Assembly (NCBI RefSeq): GCF_003797145.1
Contig: NZ_RKMG01000023.1
Coordinates: 1-34,213 of the forward strand
Reading direction: 5' to 3'
DNA length: 34,213 nucleotides
Source of the DNA: Aerococcus agrisoli
GTDB lineage: Bacteria > Bacillota > Bacilli > Lactobacillales > Aerococcaceae
This document shows, piece by piece, positions 7,659 to 16,280 of this stretch; position 1 is the stretch's first letter, and each line of letters starts with the position of its first letter. The notes under the pieces were generated by a model. That model was not told where the DNA came from, did no database searches, and saw only the letters and a program-made list of their open reading frames with translations. The translations under genes were made by a program, and so were the position numbers.

Positions 7659-8561
7659 ATGAGCGTTATTTTAGGAAGTGTTTCAGAAGGTTTATTATGG
7701 GGATTATTAGCGATGGGGGTTTACTTAACCTACCGTATCTTGAATGTGGCGGATATGACTGTTGAAGGGTCATTCACCTTAGGGGCAACAGTAGTGTCAC
7801 GTTTGATTTTTGAATTTGCGATGGATCCATGGCTAGCAACGATTTTATCATTCATTATCGGGGCTTTAGCAGGTTTGGTTACTGGTCTATTACATACACG
7901 TTTAAAAATTCCAGCATTAATTGCATCTATTATTACGATGACAGGTTTGTACTCTATTAACTTACGTATTTTAGGCCAAGCCAACTTGCCTTTATTAAGC
8001 CAAGTGACTTTAGTTACACAAATGCGTCAACTGATTGAAGATAAAACAGTTGCGGTGATCGTGATTGGTGTCATTGTTGTTGCGGCAATGATTGCTTTAT
8101 TAAAATGGTTCTTCGATACACAAATTGGTTTAGCTATCCGTGCAACAGGGGATAACTACATGATGAGTGAAGCCAATGGTATCAATACGGATATGACGAA
8201 AATTATCGGCTTCATGGTTTCAAATGGTTTGATTGGTTTAGCGGGTGGTTTACTAGCACAAAATAATGGCTACGCTGATGTAAACATGGGTGTAGGGGCG
8301 ATGGTTATCGGTCTAGCATCAGTTGTCATTGGTGAAGCGATTGGGAAAAACCTAACTTTCGTGAAACGTTTGCTTACAGTTGTACTAGGTTCAGTGATTT
8401 ACCGTTTACTACTATTGTTGGTCTTGGAATTAAACTTCAATCCAAACGACATCCGCTTGTTCTCAGCGTTAATTTTAGCAGTTGCACTTGGGGTTCCAGC
8501 AGTGCGTACGCACGGAAAAAAAGTAGCTAAGAACTCAATTACATCAGGTAAAGAAGCCTAG
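7659..8561 (+). CDS. ABC transporter permease, TrpY-like
   Basis: Integral membrane permease for the lipoprotein encoded just upstream. The 300-residue protein is almost entirely hydrophobic, with about eight helices, and matches the COG4120 branch of the LivH/M-type permeases (BPD_transp_2). The internal IRATGDNYMMSEANGI segment matches the cytoplasmic coupling region of this family, which contacts the ATPase. ATG is preceded by GAGAGG. It lies in the same operon as its partners, which supports one complete importer. The substrate is unproven; an aromatic amino acid is the leading guess from family members. Confidence 0.88.
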   Translation: MSVILGSVSEGLLWGLLAMGVYLTYRILNVADMTVEGSFTLGATVVSRLIFEFAMDPWLATILSFIIGALAGLVTGLLHTRLKIPALIASIITMTGLYSINLRILGQANLPLLSQVTLVTQMRQLIEDKTVAVIVIGVIVVAAMIALLKWFFDTQIGLAIRATGDNYMMSEANGINTDMTKIIGFMVSNGLIGLAGGLLAQNNGYADVNMGVGAMVIGLASVVIGEAIGKNLTFVKRLLTVVLGSVIYRLLLLLVLELNFNPNDIRLFSALILAVALGVPAVRTHGKKVAKNSITSGKEA

Positions 8562-8575
8562 GAAGGGAGCACACT

Positions 8576-9379
8576 ATGACTAGTATCTTAACATTACAAG
8601 GAATTCATAAAACATTCGAAGCGGGCACACCCAATGAAAATCACGTCCTAAAAGGAATTGATTTAACAATGGAAAAAGGAGATTTCATCACCATTATCGG
8701 TGGTAATGGTGCAGGGAAATCAACCTTCCTAAACTCTATCGCGGGCTCATTGATCGTCGACGAAGGAAAAATCACAATTGACGGAAAAGACGTCACCAAT
8801 TTAACAGCGAATAAACGCGCTGGGTTAGTATCACGCGTATTCCAAGATACACGTATGGGTACAGCAAGCCGTTTAACAATTGAAGAAAACATGGCGATTG
8901 CTGACCGTCGTGGTAAATCATTCGGCTTTAGTGTTGGGGTGACAAACAAACAACGCCAAGTGTTCAAAGAGGCGTTAAAACGTTTAGACCTTGGTTTGGA
9001 AAATCGTTTAACTACTGAAGTGGGTGCCTTATCAGGTGGTCAACGTCAAGCATTGACTTTGTTAATGGCAACGTTGAAGGAACCAAAAGTGTTGCTATTA
9101 GATGAACATACAGCTGCCTTAGACCCTAAGACCTCTGACATGGTGCTAGGGTTAACGGAAGAGGTCATCGCGAGCCAAGGCCTAACAGCTTTGATGATTA
9201 CGCATGATATGGAGCAAGCCATTCATATGGGTAACCGTTTGTTGATGATGGACAACGGCCGTATCGTGGTCGATGTATCAGGTGAAGAAAAAGCCAACTT
9301 AACCGTGCAACACTTATTGGACTTATTCAAACAAAAATCAGGTCGTGCATTAAACGACGACGCCTTAATTTTAGGTTAA
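8576..9379 (+). CDS. ABC transporter ATPase, TrpZ-like
   Basis: Cytosolic ATPase that powers the importer encoded by the two preceding genes. The 267-residue protein has Walker A GGNGAGKST (42-50), the signature LSGGQ (152-156), Walker B VLLLDEHTAAL with Asp176 and Glu177, and the switch His210. The D-loop reads EHTAALDP rather than EPTSALDP; this EHTAAL form is typical of COG1101 ATPases paired with TrpX-like carriers. ATG has AAGGGAG upstream, 14 bases past the permease stop. The operon ends at the strong hairpin at 9393. Confidence 0.92.
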   Translation: MTSILTLQGIHKTFEAGTPNENHVLKGIDLTMEKGDFITIIGGNGAGKSTFLNSIAGSLIVDEGKITIDGKDVTNLTANKRAGLVSRVFQDTRMGTASRLTIEENMAIADRRGKSFGFSVGVTNKQRQVFKEALKRLDLGLENRLTTEVGALSGGQRQALTLLMATLKEPKVLLLDEHTAALDPKTSDMVLGLTEEVIASQGLTALMITHDMEQAIHMGNRLLMMDNGRIVVDVSGEEKANLTVQHLLDLFKQKSGRALNDDALILG

Positions 9380-9392
9380 ACATACATACAGA

Positions 9393-9426
9393 AAAAGCGG
9401 TAGGAGTCATATCTCCTACCGCTTTT
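9393..9426. terminator. Bidirectional terminator between the transporter operon and trhO
   Basis: Perfect 14-bp stem, AAAAGCGGTAGGAG with CTCCTACCGCTTTT, and a 6-base loop. It sits between convergent genes and has A and T runs on both sides. Confidence 0.9.
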
Positions 9427-9446
9427 CATTGTTATGATTATTTTGA

Positions 9447-10415
9447 TTATACTTCAGCTGGTAAAGTTTCACCGATTGCTGCTAAACGAGCTACGATTTC
9501 ATCGTGGCCCCAACCTTTAGCTTTGATGTAACGGTTGCGAGGGTGTACGCGACATTCGTGTGTACAACCACCTAAGTATTTTTCTTGGTTTTCTTCTGAA
9601 GCCAAGATTTGTTTATTACATTCTGGGTTACCACAGTTTACATAGCGTTCACATGGTGTACCGTCGAAGTAGTCTTTTCCGACAACAACTGGGTCAATAT
9701 GGTTGATAGGTACAGAAATACGTTCATCGAATACGTACATTTTACCTTCCCATAGGTCGCCACGAGTTTGTTCGTCTTGACCATAGTTTTCAATACCACC
9801 ATTTAATTGGGCAACATTTTCGATACCTTCACGGATCATCCAACCTGAGAATTTTTCACAGCGGACACCACCAGTACAGTATACAAGGATTTTTTTGTCC
9901 ATGAATTTTTCTTTGTTTTCACGAACCCATTCAGGTAATTCACGGAAGTTGTGAATATCTGGACGGATAGCGCCTTTAAAGTGGCCTAAGTCGTATTCAT
10001 AGTCGTTACGTGTATCTAATAAGACTGTGTCTTCATCCAACATTGCTTCGCGGAATTCAACTGGGTCTAAGTGATTACCAGATAATTGTGTTGGGTCTAA
10101 ATCTTCATCAAGGTCTAGCGCGACAATTTCTTTGCGGTAACGTACAAACATTTTCTTGTGGGCAAAATCGTCAGCTTCGTTGATTTTAAACCATAAGTCT
10201 GAGAATTTATCCATTGCATGCATGTGGTCCATGTAGCGTTGGGTAACTTCTTTAGGTCCTGAAACAGTACCATTGATACCTTCTTCACTGATTAAAATAC
10301 GACCACGTAAACCGATTGATTTACAGAATTGTAATTCATCTTTTGCGAATTGTTCAGCATCTTCAATAGGTACATATTTATAGTAAAGTAGTACCTGGAA
10401 ATCATTGTTATTCAT
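9447..10415 (-). CDS. trhO: tRNA uridine(34) hydroxylase, rhodanese family
   Basis: Predicted to hydroxylate U34 of tRNAs, giving the ho5U intermediate of wobble modification in Gram-positives. The 322-residue length is typical of the YceA/TrhO group. An N-terminal acylphosphatase-like domain (about 1-95, with [16 protein letters not shown]) precedes a rhodanese domain (about 120-215) with active loop CTGGVRC (Cys180-Cys186). A cysteine-rich C-terminal tail ([14 protein letters not shown], then CTHECR) follows. ATG has GGAGG upstream. It is monocistronic and shares a bidirectional terminator with the convergent ABC operon. Confidence 0.93.
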   Translation of the reverse strand: MNNNDFQVLLYYKYVPIEDAEQFAKDELQFCKSIGLRGRILISEEGINGTVSGPKEVTQRYMDHMHAMDKFSDLWFKINEADDFAHKKMFVRYRKEIVALDLDEDLDPTQLSGNHLDPVEFREAMLDEDTVLLDTRNDYEYDLGHFKGAIRPDIHNFRELPEWVRENKEKFMDKKILVYCTGGVRCEKFSGWMIREGIENVAQLNGGIENYGQDEQTRGDLWEGKMYVFDERISVPINHIDPVVVGKDYFDGTPCERYVNCGNPECNKQILASEENQEKYLGGCTHECRVHPRNRYIKAKGWGHDEIVARLAAIGETLPAEV

Positions 10416-10625
10416 TTATTTTTCCTCCATCATATTGCAGATATGACTGCGAAATTATACGGATTATATTATAGAGTATATTCCGTCAACAAACAAGTAC
10501 TATTTTTGTTCCGAATGATAAGAATTTGCTCATACGCTTTCATTGGTCATGAGAATCGTGGTATAATAATTGTTACATTCAAACAATGAAATGATCAAAT
10601 AAGAAGTCATTAGTAGGGGTTAGTT

Positions 10626-11168
10626 ATGAATCATAAAGGTACTAAAACAATAGAAACACAACATCTATTGTTACGTAAATTTGAAATGAGCGATGCGAAG
10701 GATATGTACCACAATTGGGCTGGCAATATGACAGATACTAAATTTGTGACATGGCAAAAGCATAGCTCTGTTTCAGATAGTAAAGATGTGATTGACAAGT
10801 GGGACAAGCGGAAGGATAAAAATAAAACTTACCGCTGGTGCGTAGAAGAAAAAGCAAGTGGTCAAGCAATTGGCGAGATTGAGGTTGTTGAAATCCATCG
10901 TGATACGCAGGCAGCTGATTTAGTTTATTGCATGGGCAAAGCTTACAAAGAAGAAGGCCTAGCAAAAGAGGCCTTACAAAATATCATTCATTTTCTTTTT
11001 AAAGAGGTGCAAATGAATCGTATTACCTTTGATCAAGATGTCGCCAATGAAGCAGATCGTGCTTTAGCATTAGCACTTAATTTTGAATTTGAAGGTATTC
11101 AAAAACAAGCCCTAGCGAATAATACAGGTATTGCAGACAAAGCCCTTTATGGAGCAGTTCGACAATAG
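10626..11168 (+). CDS. GNAT-family N-acetyltransferase, RimJ/RimL-like
   Basis: Predicted acetyl-CoA-dependent acetyltransferase of about usual length (180 residues). It opens with the family's ETQHLLLRKFEMSDAKDMYHNW pattern in overlapping form and has the acetyl-CoA-binding motif region YCMGKAYKEEGLAKEAL near 100-116. The pyrophosphate loop is less glycine-rich than in classical members. The C-terminal strand FEFEGIQKQA matches the usual GF.xEG.xR region. ATG at 10626 has AGGGG 7 bases upstream, and TATAAT stands about 60 bases upstream. The substrate (a ribosomal protein, an antibiotic or a metabolite) cannot be told from sequence. Confidence 0.8.
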   Translation: MNHKGTKTIETQHLLLRKFEMSDAKDMYHNWAGNMTDTKFVTWQKHSSVSDSKDVIDKWDKRKDKNKTYRWCVEEKASGQAIGEIEVVEIHRDTQAADLVYCMGKAYKEEGLAKEALQNIIHFLFKEVQMNRITFDQDVANEADRALALALNFEFEGIQKQALANNTGIADKALYGAVRQ

Positions 11169-11181
11169 AATCATTCGCAAG

Positions 11182-11227
11182 AAAAATCACCACGAGAGTA
11201 GTAAGCCTACTTTCGTGGTGATTTTTT
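11182..11227 (+). terminator. Terminator after the acetyltransferase gene
   Basis: Long near-perfect hairpin with arms AAAAATCACCACGA and TCGTGGTGATTTTT extended inward by AGTAG/CTACT, followed by T residues. Confidence 0.85.
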
Positions 11228-11262
11228 GTGTTGTATGGGTTGTAGCCCTAATGTACTGGAGA

Positions 11263-11289
11263 TAAAAAAGGCTGGATATGCATCCAGCC
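11263..11289 (-). terminator. Terminator after the orphan amino-acid ATPase gene
   Basis: An 8-bp stem GGCTGGAT/ATCCAGCC around a 4-base loop (11270-11289) is followed by six U on the minus strand. It is 14 bases past the stop of the minus-strand ATPase gene. Confidence 0.85.
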
Positions 11290-11302
11290 TAATTGTTTTG
11301 AA

Positions 11303-12043
11303 TTATAATACTTTGTCTAAGAATTCTTTTGTACGGTTGTGTTGAGGGTTTGAGAAGATTTCTTCTGGGTTACCTTCTTCGACGATGTAACCACCATCCA
11401 TGAAGATTACACGGTCAGCTACTTCACGAGCGAAGCCCATTTCGTGTGTTACAACAACCATTGTCATACCATCTTTAGCAAGATCTTTCATAACGTTTAA
11501 TACGTCACCAACCATCTCAGGGTCAAGGGCAGAAGTAGGTTCATCGAATAACATGATGTCTGGGTTCATTGCTAATGCACGGGCAATGGCAACACGTTGT
11601 TTTTGACCACCTGATAATGAAGCTGGGAAAGCATCTGCTTTGTCAGCAAGACCAACTTGGTCTAATAAAGCTAATGCAGTTTCACGACTAGTTCCTTTAT
11701 CGGCTTTACCTAATTCTGTTGGTGCTAATGTAATGTTTTCTAACACACTTAAATGTGGGAACAAGTTAAAGTGTTGGAACACCATACCGATGTTTTGACG
11801 CGCTTTGTTGATATCAATTGATTTATCAGCGATGTTTGTACCATCTACTAATACTTCACCAGCATTGATTTCCTCTAAGCGATTTAAACAACGTAACAAA
11901 GTTGATTTACCTGAACCTGAAGGACCGATTACACAAACAACTTCACCTTGTTTGACTGTTAAGTCGATACCTTTTAAGACTTCGTTTTTACCGAAATTTT
12001 TCTTTAAACCATTTACAATTACTTTAGCTGTAGCTTCTGCCAT
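11303..12043 (-). CDS. Polar amino-acid ABC transporter ATPase, orphan (GlnQ-like)
   Basis: ATPase of the polar amino-acid uptake family, 246 residues. Walker [10 protein letters not shown] (40-48), Q-loop [10 protein letters not shown], signature LSGGQ (143-147), Walker [15 protein letters not shown] with Asp167/Glu168 and switch His200 are all intact. ATG has GAGAGG upstream and a consensus promoter about 60 bases before it. A terminator follows at once, so it is transcribed alone: no binding protein or permease is adjacent. It must serve a membrane partner encoded elsewhere, possibly sharing with the glnQHMP system at 28242-31199, whose ATPase is clearly similar. Confidence 0.92.
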   Translation of the reverse strand: MAEATAKVIVNGLKKNFGKNEVLKGIDLTVKQGEVVCVIGPSGSGKSTLLRCLNRLEEINAGEVLVDGTNIADKSIDINKARQNIGMVFQHFNLFPHLSVLENITLAPTELGKADKGTSRETALALLDQVGLADKADAFPASLSGGQKQRVAIARALAMNPDIMLFDEPTSALDPEMVGDVLNVMKDLAKDGMTMVVVTHEMGFAREVADRVIFMDGGYIVEEGNPEEIFSNPQHNRTKEFLDKVL

Positions 12044-12099
12044 ATATATTCATTCCTCTCGGATCTATTTATTCCAATTTAATACTTGAATTTAATCGT

Positions 12100-12128
12100 A
12101 TTTTAATCAAAAAACTCTCGTTTGTCAA
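12100..12128 (-). promoter_or_regulatory. Promoter of the orphan ATPase gene
   Basis: On the minus strand a perfect TTGACA (12123-12128) and TAAAAT (12100-12105) are 17 bases apart. Confidence 0.75.
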
Positions 12129-12283
12129 ATTTTATCACATTACTTAGTTTTAAGGAATAAAAATTTTTCAAATTGCTAAAATTTTGCATAATGCTATATA
12201 TGCTTTAAAATACGCTTATTGAATGAAACGCGAGACTTTGATATATTTTGTGTATTGATAGCGTGGAAAAGTGAGGTATAAGT

Positions 12284-13204
12284 TTGAAAAGTTTAAAATT
12301 TGAGGTCAATTTTAACCAATTGTTTGTCGTTACGATAGGTACGCTAATGATGACAATTGGTTTATATTTTTTCTTAGTCCCTGATGCATTAGTTGGGGGT
12401 GGGACGGGTGGTATCGCCCAAGTAATTAATCCCTTTGTACCTGTGCCATATTCTGTTTCACTTTTTGTAATCAACTTAATTTTGTTAGTTATTGGTGTCA
12501 TTGTTATTGGTAAAGAATTTGGTGGGACGACCTTTTTCTCGGTTGTCTTGTATTCAGGATTCTATGCACTATTTGAACATTACTACCCAGTATCACATGG
12601 GGTGTCAGATAATCCCATCGTGAATTTAGTCTTAGGCCAAGTGCTCTTGTCATCTGGTGTTGGGATGGTTTTTAACGCAGGTGCAACCACTGGTGGGGTA
12701 GATATTATTGCGAAAATCATGAATATGTATTTGCCGGTAACTTTTGCTTCTGCAGCTATGTTCACTGATATGACGATTCTACTATTAAATATGCTTGTCT
12801 TCGGTTTTGAACGCGGATTATATGCAGCTATGGGTATCTTACTAGGAAACTTAGTGGTTGACCGTGTGATTACAGGTGGATCAGCTAGATACCAAGTGAA
12901 CATTACATCGAAAAATTACTTGGCAATCAACGAATTTATTTTACATGAAATTTTCCGAGCAACAACGATTTACGATGCTAAGGGTGGCTATACCAAGCAA
13001 GAACGTAAAGTGGTGACATCAGTCGTCGACCGAGAAGAATTATTGCGTTTGAAAAATTTTGTATCTGAAATTGATGAGAATGCTTTTATGTATGTGGCAC
13101 CTGTTTCAGAAGTTTTGGGTAGAGGATTTTCATTTGAAGTACGTCAGAAACGTTCAAGTATTGTGAAATTAAGAGAACGTGCATTAAAAGAAAATAAAAA
13201 GTAA
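12284..13204 (+). CDS. YitT family membrane protein
   Basis: Integral membrane protein of unknown transport role, 306 residues. About five or six helices span residues 13-185 (YitT_membrane domain) with the conserved LVGGGTGGIAQV and FNAGATTGGVDIIAK motifs. A cytosolic DUF2179 domain follows at the C-terminus (about 225-285, with IYDAKGGYTKQERKVVTSVV and FVSEIDENAFMYV). The start is TTG with GTGAGG 7 bases upstream; later ATGs would remove the first helix. The family is often guessed to move small molecules, but no substrate is established. The unknown gene 63 bases downstream probably has its own promoter. Confidence 0.9.
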   Translation: MKSLKFEVNFNQLFVVTIGTLMMTIGLYFFLVPDALVGGGTGGIAQVINPFVPVPYSVSLFVINLILLVIGVIVIGKEFGGTTFFSVVLYSGFYALFEHYYPVSHGVSDNPIVNLVLGQVLLSSGVGMVFNAGATTGGVDIIAKIMNMYLPVTFASAAMFTDMTILLLNMLVFGFERGLYAAMGILLGNLVVDRVITGGSARYQVNITSKNYLAINEFILHEIFRATTIYDAKGGYTKQERKVVTSVVDREELLRLKNFVSEIDENAFMYVAPVSEVLGRGFSFEVRQKRSSIVKLRERALKENKK

Positions 13205-13267
13205 GCTCAAAGCAAGTCCGTATCATGTATAATGGATATACTAGGAGTTACCGAACGGAGGGCAAAT

Positions 13268-13975
13268 GTGAGAACAGATGAATTATACTCAAAGTTGATT
13301 AATTTAGGGTTTGTTGAGAATTACTATGTTTCAAATAAAGAATATAAGAATGGGGTATCACATCGTATTTTGAAGATTTATGATGATGATGCGAAATTGG
13401 CTGAGGTTTCTTTGGACCAACCATTTATGTTGCGTACAACATATGAAGGTTTCGAGGAGCGTAGTCCGTTAGAGAAACAAGCTTTATTAACCTTGTTGAT
13501 TAACTATGCAAATACACCGCTTGAAAGTCGTCAATCTGCTTTGTACTTCGCTTATTATCATGATTTGAACAACATCGTGCATTTTATTAAACGTCTAAGA
13601 AATAAACGTTTGACGGATGATATGATTCCGTTGGCATATTTCACGACGATTACGCCGGAGCAAAGAGAAAGTTTCCTATTCTCTATGTCTGAATTTGAAG
13701 AATTTCCAGAAGCTTACCGTCCACGCTTTACGCCGGACTCGTTTGTGAAGGTCATTTCTTATGAAGAGTTCTCGCAAAATATCCATGACCGTTATCATAT
13801 GGATATGCCGGAAGCAACGCCTTCCTATAACAAGGCTGAAGAAGATGCAAAGAAAGCCCAAAGTGATACGAATGCAAAAAGGACAGACATCACAGATAAG
13901 GGTGTAAATGCTATCCACGATATTTCTGAATTCCGAAAAAAAGGGGACTCAGACCACAACCAACCGGATGCTTAA
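13268..13975 (+). CDS. Conserved hypothetical protein, soluble
   Basis: I do not recognise this family. I place the start at GTG 13268 because GGAGGG lies 5 bases upstream; the earlier in-frame ATG (13232) overlaps a TATAAT (13228-13233) and has no ribosome site. The product is 235 residues, soluble, without signal or membrane helices. The first roughly 175 residues look folded, with alternating hydrophobic patterns. The C-terminal 50 are charged and low in hydrophobics, with KAEEDAKKAQSDTNAKR, and are probably disordered. It follows the yitT-like gene and ends at a convergent terminator. No catalytic motif is visible. Confidence 0.72.
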   Translation: MRTDELYSKLINLGFVENYYVSNKEYKNGVSHRILKIYDDDAKLAEVSLDQPFMLRTTYEGFEERSPLEKQALLTLLINYANTPLESRQSALYFAYYHDLNNIVHFIKRLRNKRLTDDMIPLAYFTTITPEQRESFLFSMSEFEEFPEAYRPRFTPDSFVKVISYEEFSQNIHDRYHMDMPEATPSYNKAEEDAKKAQSDTNAKRTDITDKGVNAIHDISEFRKKGDSDHNQPDA

Positions 13976-13989
13976 TGGTATCTGAACAC

Positions 13990-14024
13990 AAAAACCGTCA
14001 AGATGCGCTGCATCCTGACGGTTT
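13990..14024. terminator. Bidirectional terminator before the FAD oxidase gene
   Basis: A stem of AAAACCGTCA with TGACGGTTTT is extended inward by GATGC/GCATC across single-base bulges. It lies between the convergent hypothetical and FAD-oxidase genes. Confidence 0.85.
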
Positions 14025-14034
14025 TCTTGTTTCC

Positions 14035-15384
14035 TTAAATTTGGATACCTACATTGAATAGGTCATCCGGGTTATATTGTGTTTTCAATTCTTTCAAGCG
14101 GCGACCAGTATCACCCGCCCAGGCTAAGGCTGCAACATCCGCACTCGTATCTGAAGAGTAGGCGCCATAAGAAGCTTGGCCTAGATTATTTAAGGCAGCA
14201 AAGGCTTGATTTTGGATGGCTACATCATCAGTCATAAACCAAGACGAAACGAAGGCATTGACGTTACGAGCAGCCCATGCTGTTGTGTCTGGTGCTATTA
14301 CGTTCATTTTTCCACCAACAGAACGTAATTCTTGCATCACCGTAAATGGATGGTCAATACTTTCTTTCATGGCTTCACCTAATTTACGGTCGATATCTGT
14401 AACCATAACGTTTTTCAAGGTCACACTTTGTTGGCCAGTGTGGCGTGATTGTGGGTGCGGAATAATATTTGGATAAGGCATGATTGACTCAGTATGGTTG
14501 GCAATTGGTGCGACCGCCAGTGCTTTTTCAAGTGTTGGCATGGCAGCTTCTGCATCCGTGTTGCCCCAAACATTTAGGGCATTGACGCTATAGCGACTGC
14601 CACCAGCTGCTTGAATCATTAGGAAGCTAGTCATCTCATCCGGTGCTTCTTGAATCCATTGACCCCATGATTCAACGAAAGCAACTAAATCCGTGGAGAC
14701 ATAGTTGATATTTTGGAAAATGATGGAGGCGTCCTGGTTATCGGAATTGATTTTTTCAGCTTCAAGGACAAATTCAGTCACAATCCCTAACTGGGATCCA
14801 CCACCGCGTACGGCCCAAAATAAATCTGGATTGTTGTCAGCGTCAACTGTATGAATCTCCCCATCACCGGTCACAATGGTAGCTTGACGAATGCGGTCAA
14901 TGGTTAATCCGTGACTTCGGACAAAGAAACCAATGCCACCTGAAGCGCCTAGACCACCAACCCCAACGTCACCAAAGTTACCACTGGTGATGACGAGGTC
15001 ATGTGGTGCTAAGGCTTTGGCAACAAATCCCCAAGTAGCACCGGCTTGCACGCGAACAAGATGTTTATCTTTGTCGATAATTTCAATGTCATGCATTTTG
15101 GAAATATCGATAATAATCCCATTTTCGTTAGTTGAAGATCCAGAAAGTCCATGGCCACCACTTCGAACAGACACGAGTAAGTCAGGGTGGCTAACTTTAA
15201 GTTCTTTCACATAACGAACGCTATTGATGATATCCGTATCATTTTCTGCCATCAAGACGACTTGAGGACGACCTTTTTTGGTGTAAGAAGATTGTAAGTA
15301 ACGATATTCCTTGTCTCCAGGAAATACCGCAATTTTTTTCAATGTTTCAGGAATATTATGTACATCGATATATATATCAGCCAT
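14035..15384 (-). CDS. FAD-linked oxidase, berberine-bridge-enzyme type
   Basis: Predicted flavoenzyme oxidising an alcohol, sugar or similar substrate. The 449-residue protein has an N-terminal FAD_binding_4 (VAO/PCMH) domain with VSVRSGGHGLSG, in which His78 is the usual covalent flavin site, and a second flavin loop GNFGDVGVGGLGASGGIGF. It ends in a BBE tail, YNPDDLFNV. The cysteine that would make a second flavin bond in bicovalent members is replaced in the GNFGDVG loop, so a single covalent link is expected. The ATG overlaps the stop of the upstream SDR gene (TAATG), so the two are translationally coupled and both lie behind the TetR-type operator. Substrate unknown. Confidence 0.88.
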   Translation of the reverse strand: MADIYIDVHNIPETLKKIAVFPGDKEYRYLQSSYTKKGRPQVVLMAENDTDIINSVRYVKELKVSHPDLLVSVRSGGHGLSGSSTNENGIIIDISKMHDIEIIDKDKHLVRVQAGATWGFVAKALAPHDLVITSGNFGDVGVGGLGASGGIGFFVRSHGLTIDRIRQATIVTGDGEIHTVDADNNPDLFWAVRGGGSQLGIVTEFVLEAEKINSDNQDASIIFQNINYVSTDLVAFVESWGQWIQEAPDEMTSFLMIQAAGGSRYSVNALNVWGNTDAEAAMPTLEKALAVAPIANHTESIMPYPNIIPHPQSRHTGQQSVTLKNVMVTDIDRKLGEAMKESIDHPFTVMQELRSVGGKMNVIAPDTTAWAARNVNAFVSSWFMTDDVAIQNQAFAALNNLGQASYGAYSSDTSADVAALAWAGDTGRRLKELKTQYNPDDLFNVGIQI

Positions 15385-16127
15385 TACAAGCCTCCTAACT
15401 CAGTCATTTGTGCATCAAATTGTGCTTTGTCGAATAATTCAAAATTACGTGAAGGCACTTGTAGCAATGAAGATAGGGTAGAGGTGATTTCACCAACATT
15501 CTCAGCGCTAATCCATTCTTTGTTGAAGCCAGGACGGTTACGGTTATTCACAACACCTAACATGTGTGTAAAGATACGACGTTGGTCACCTAATTCAGTT
15601 TGTAAGACTTTTCCCATCATGAGTAAGGCCGCTTGTTGCATAGATACGATACCAGAACCTTGGACAGGGTAAATGGCAGAAGCACCTATGATGAGTTGGT
15701 AGGCACCATGAGCTGAAATGCGTGGGACAAAGGCTTTGGCTAAGGCCATATGAGAGGTTGCAAATTCAGTGAAAAAGACATTCCATTCAGCTTCGCTAGT
15801 ATCCCATAGTGCTTTTCCGCCCCACCAACCACCGATTGAGGCAACGACATGATCAACGGGACCAAAAGTATCGATTATCTCTTTGGCAAAGTTTTCAGCA
15901 CTGTCAAAGGTGTTATATGTTGCCACGACAAGGTGTAATTTTTCTGTTGGTACAGTGTCACCCAATACTTTTTTGAATTCAGCAATTTTTTCTTCAGAAC
16001 GGCTAGGTACGATAACTTCGGCGCCAGCTTTCAGATAGGCACGTACAATGCCTTCACCAACTGAACCAGTACCACCTGCAATAACTACGCGACTATTTGA
16101 TAGATTTACTTTTGTTTCATTTGACAT
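15384..16127 (-). CDS. SDR-family protein with altered catalytic Tyr/Lys
   Basis: Rossmann-fold short-chain dehydrogenase-like protein, 247 residues. The nucleotide-binding loop AGGTGSVGEG (17-26) and the VASIGG strand are clear, so NAD(P) binding is expected. In the region aligning with the catalytic Tyr-x-x-x-Lys, classical enzymes read YSASKAAL; this protein reads VSMQQAAL (161-168), giving Val161 and Gln165. The upstream serine equivalent (GAS, about 150) is kept. The protein may use other residues, act as a redox sensor, or be an atypical member like NmrA-type proteins. ATG has AGGAGG 8 bases upstream. It is first in the two-gene operon divergent from the tetR-type gene. Confidence 0.85.
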   Translation of the reverse strand: MSNETKVNLSNSRVVIAGGTGSVGEGIVRAYLKAGAEVIVPSRSEEKIAEFKKVLGDTVPTEKLHLVVATYNTFDSAENFAKEIIDTFGPVDHVVASIGGWWGGKALWDTSEAEWNVFFTEFATSHMALAKAFVPRISAHGAYQLIIGASAIYPVQGSGIVSMQQAALLMMGKVLQTELGDQRRIFTHMLGVVNNRNRPGFNKEWISAENVGEITSTLSSLLQVPSRNFELFDKAQFDAQMTELGGL

Positions 16128-16144
16128 GATTTTTTCCTCCTAAT

Positions 16145-16170
16145 ACACGTGTTGTATTTACAACATGTGT
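16145..16170. promoter_or_regulatory. Palindromic operator just downstream of the SDR promoter
   Basis: A 26-bp palindrome of half-sites ACACGTGTTGTA and TACAACATGTGT around a TT centre, with one mismatch. It shares the core TGTTGTATTTAC with the site at 16227 and lies just after the predicted SDR transcription start, where a bound TetR dimer would block transcription. Confidence 0.7.
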
Positions 16171-16183
16171 CGTATATACTTAT

Positions 16184-16211
16184 ATTGTAAAACGAATAAA
16201 AAGTATTTCAA
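16184..16211 (-). promoter_or_regulatory. Promoter of the SDR-oxidase operon
   Basis: On the minus strand TTGAAA (16206-16211) and TACAAT (16184-16189) are 16 bases apart. The start point would fall near 16177, beside the operator. Confidence 0.5.
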
Positions 16212-16226
16212 TCACCAATGCCTTGA

Positions 16227-16248
16227 TTTTGTTGTATTTACGACAAAA
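16227..16248. promoter_or_regulatory. Second palindromic operator, upstream of the tetR-type gene
   Basis: A 22-bp palindrome, TTTTGTTGTA and TACGACAAAA around TT, 33 bases before the regulator's ATG. The core TGTTGTATTTACGACA differs by one base from that of the site at 16145-16170. It suggests autoregulation. Confidence 0.65.
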
Positions 16249-16280
16249 AGGCAAATTTGTCGAATAAAGGAGCCTTGGAT

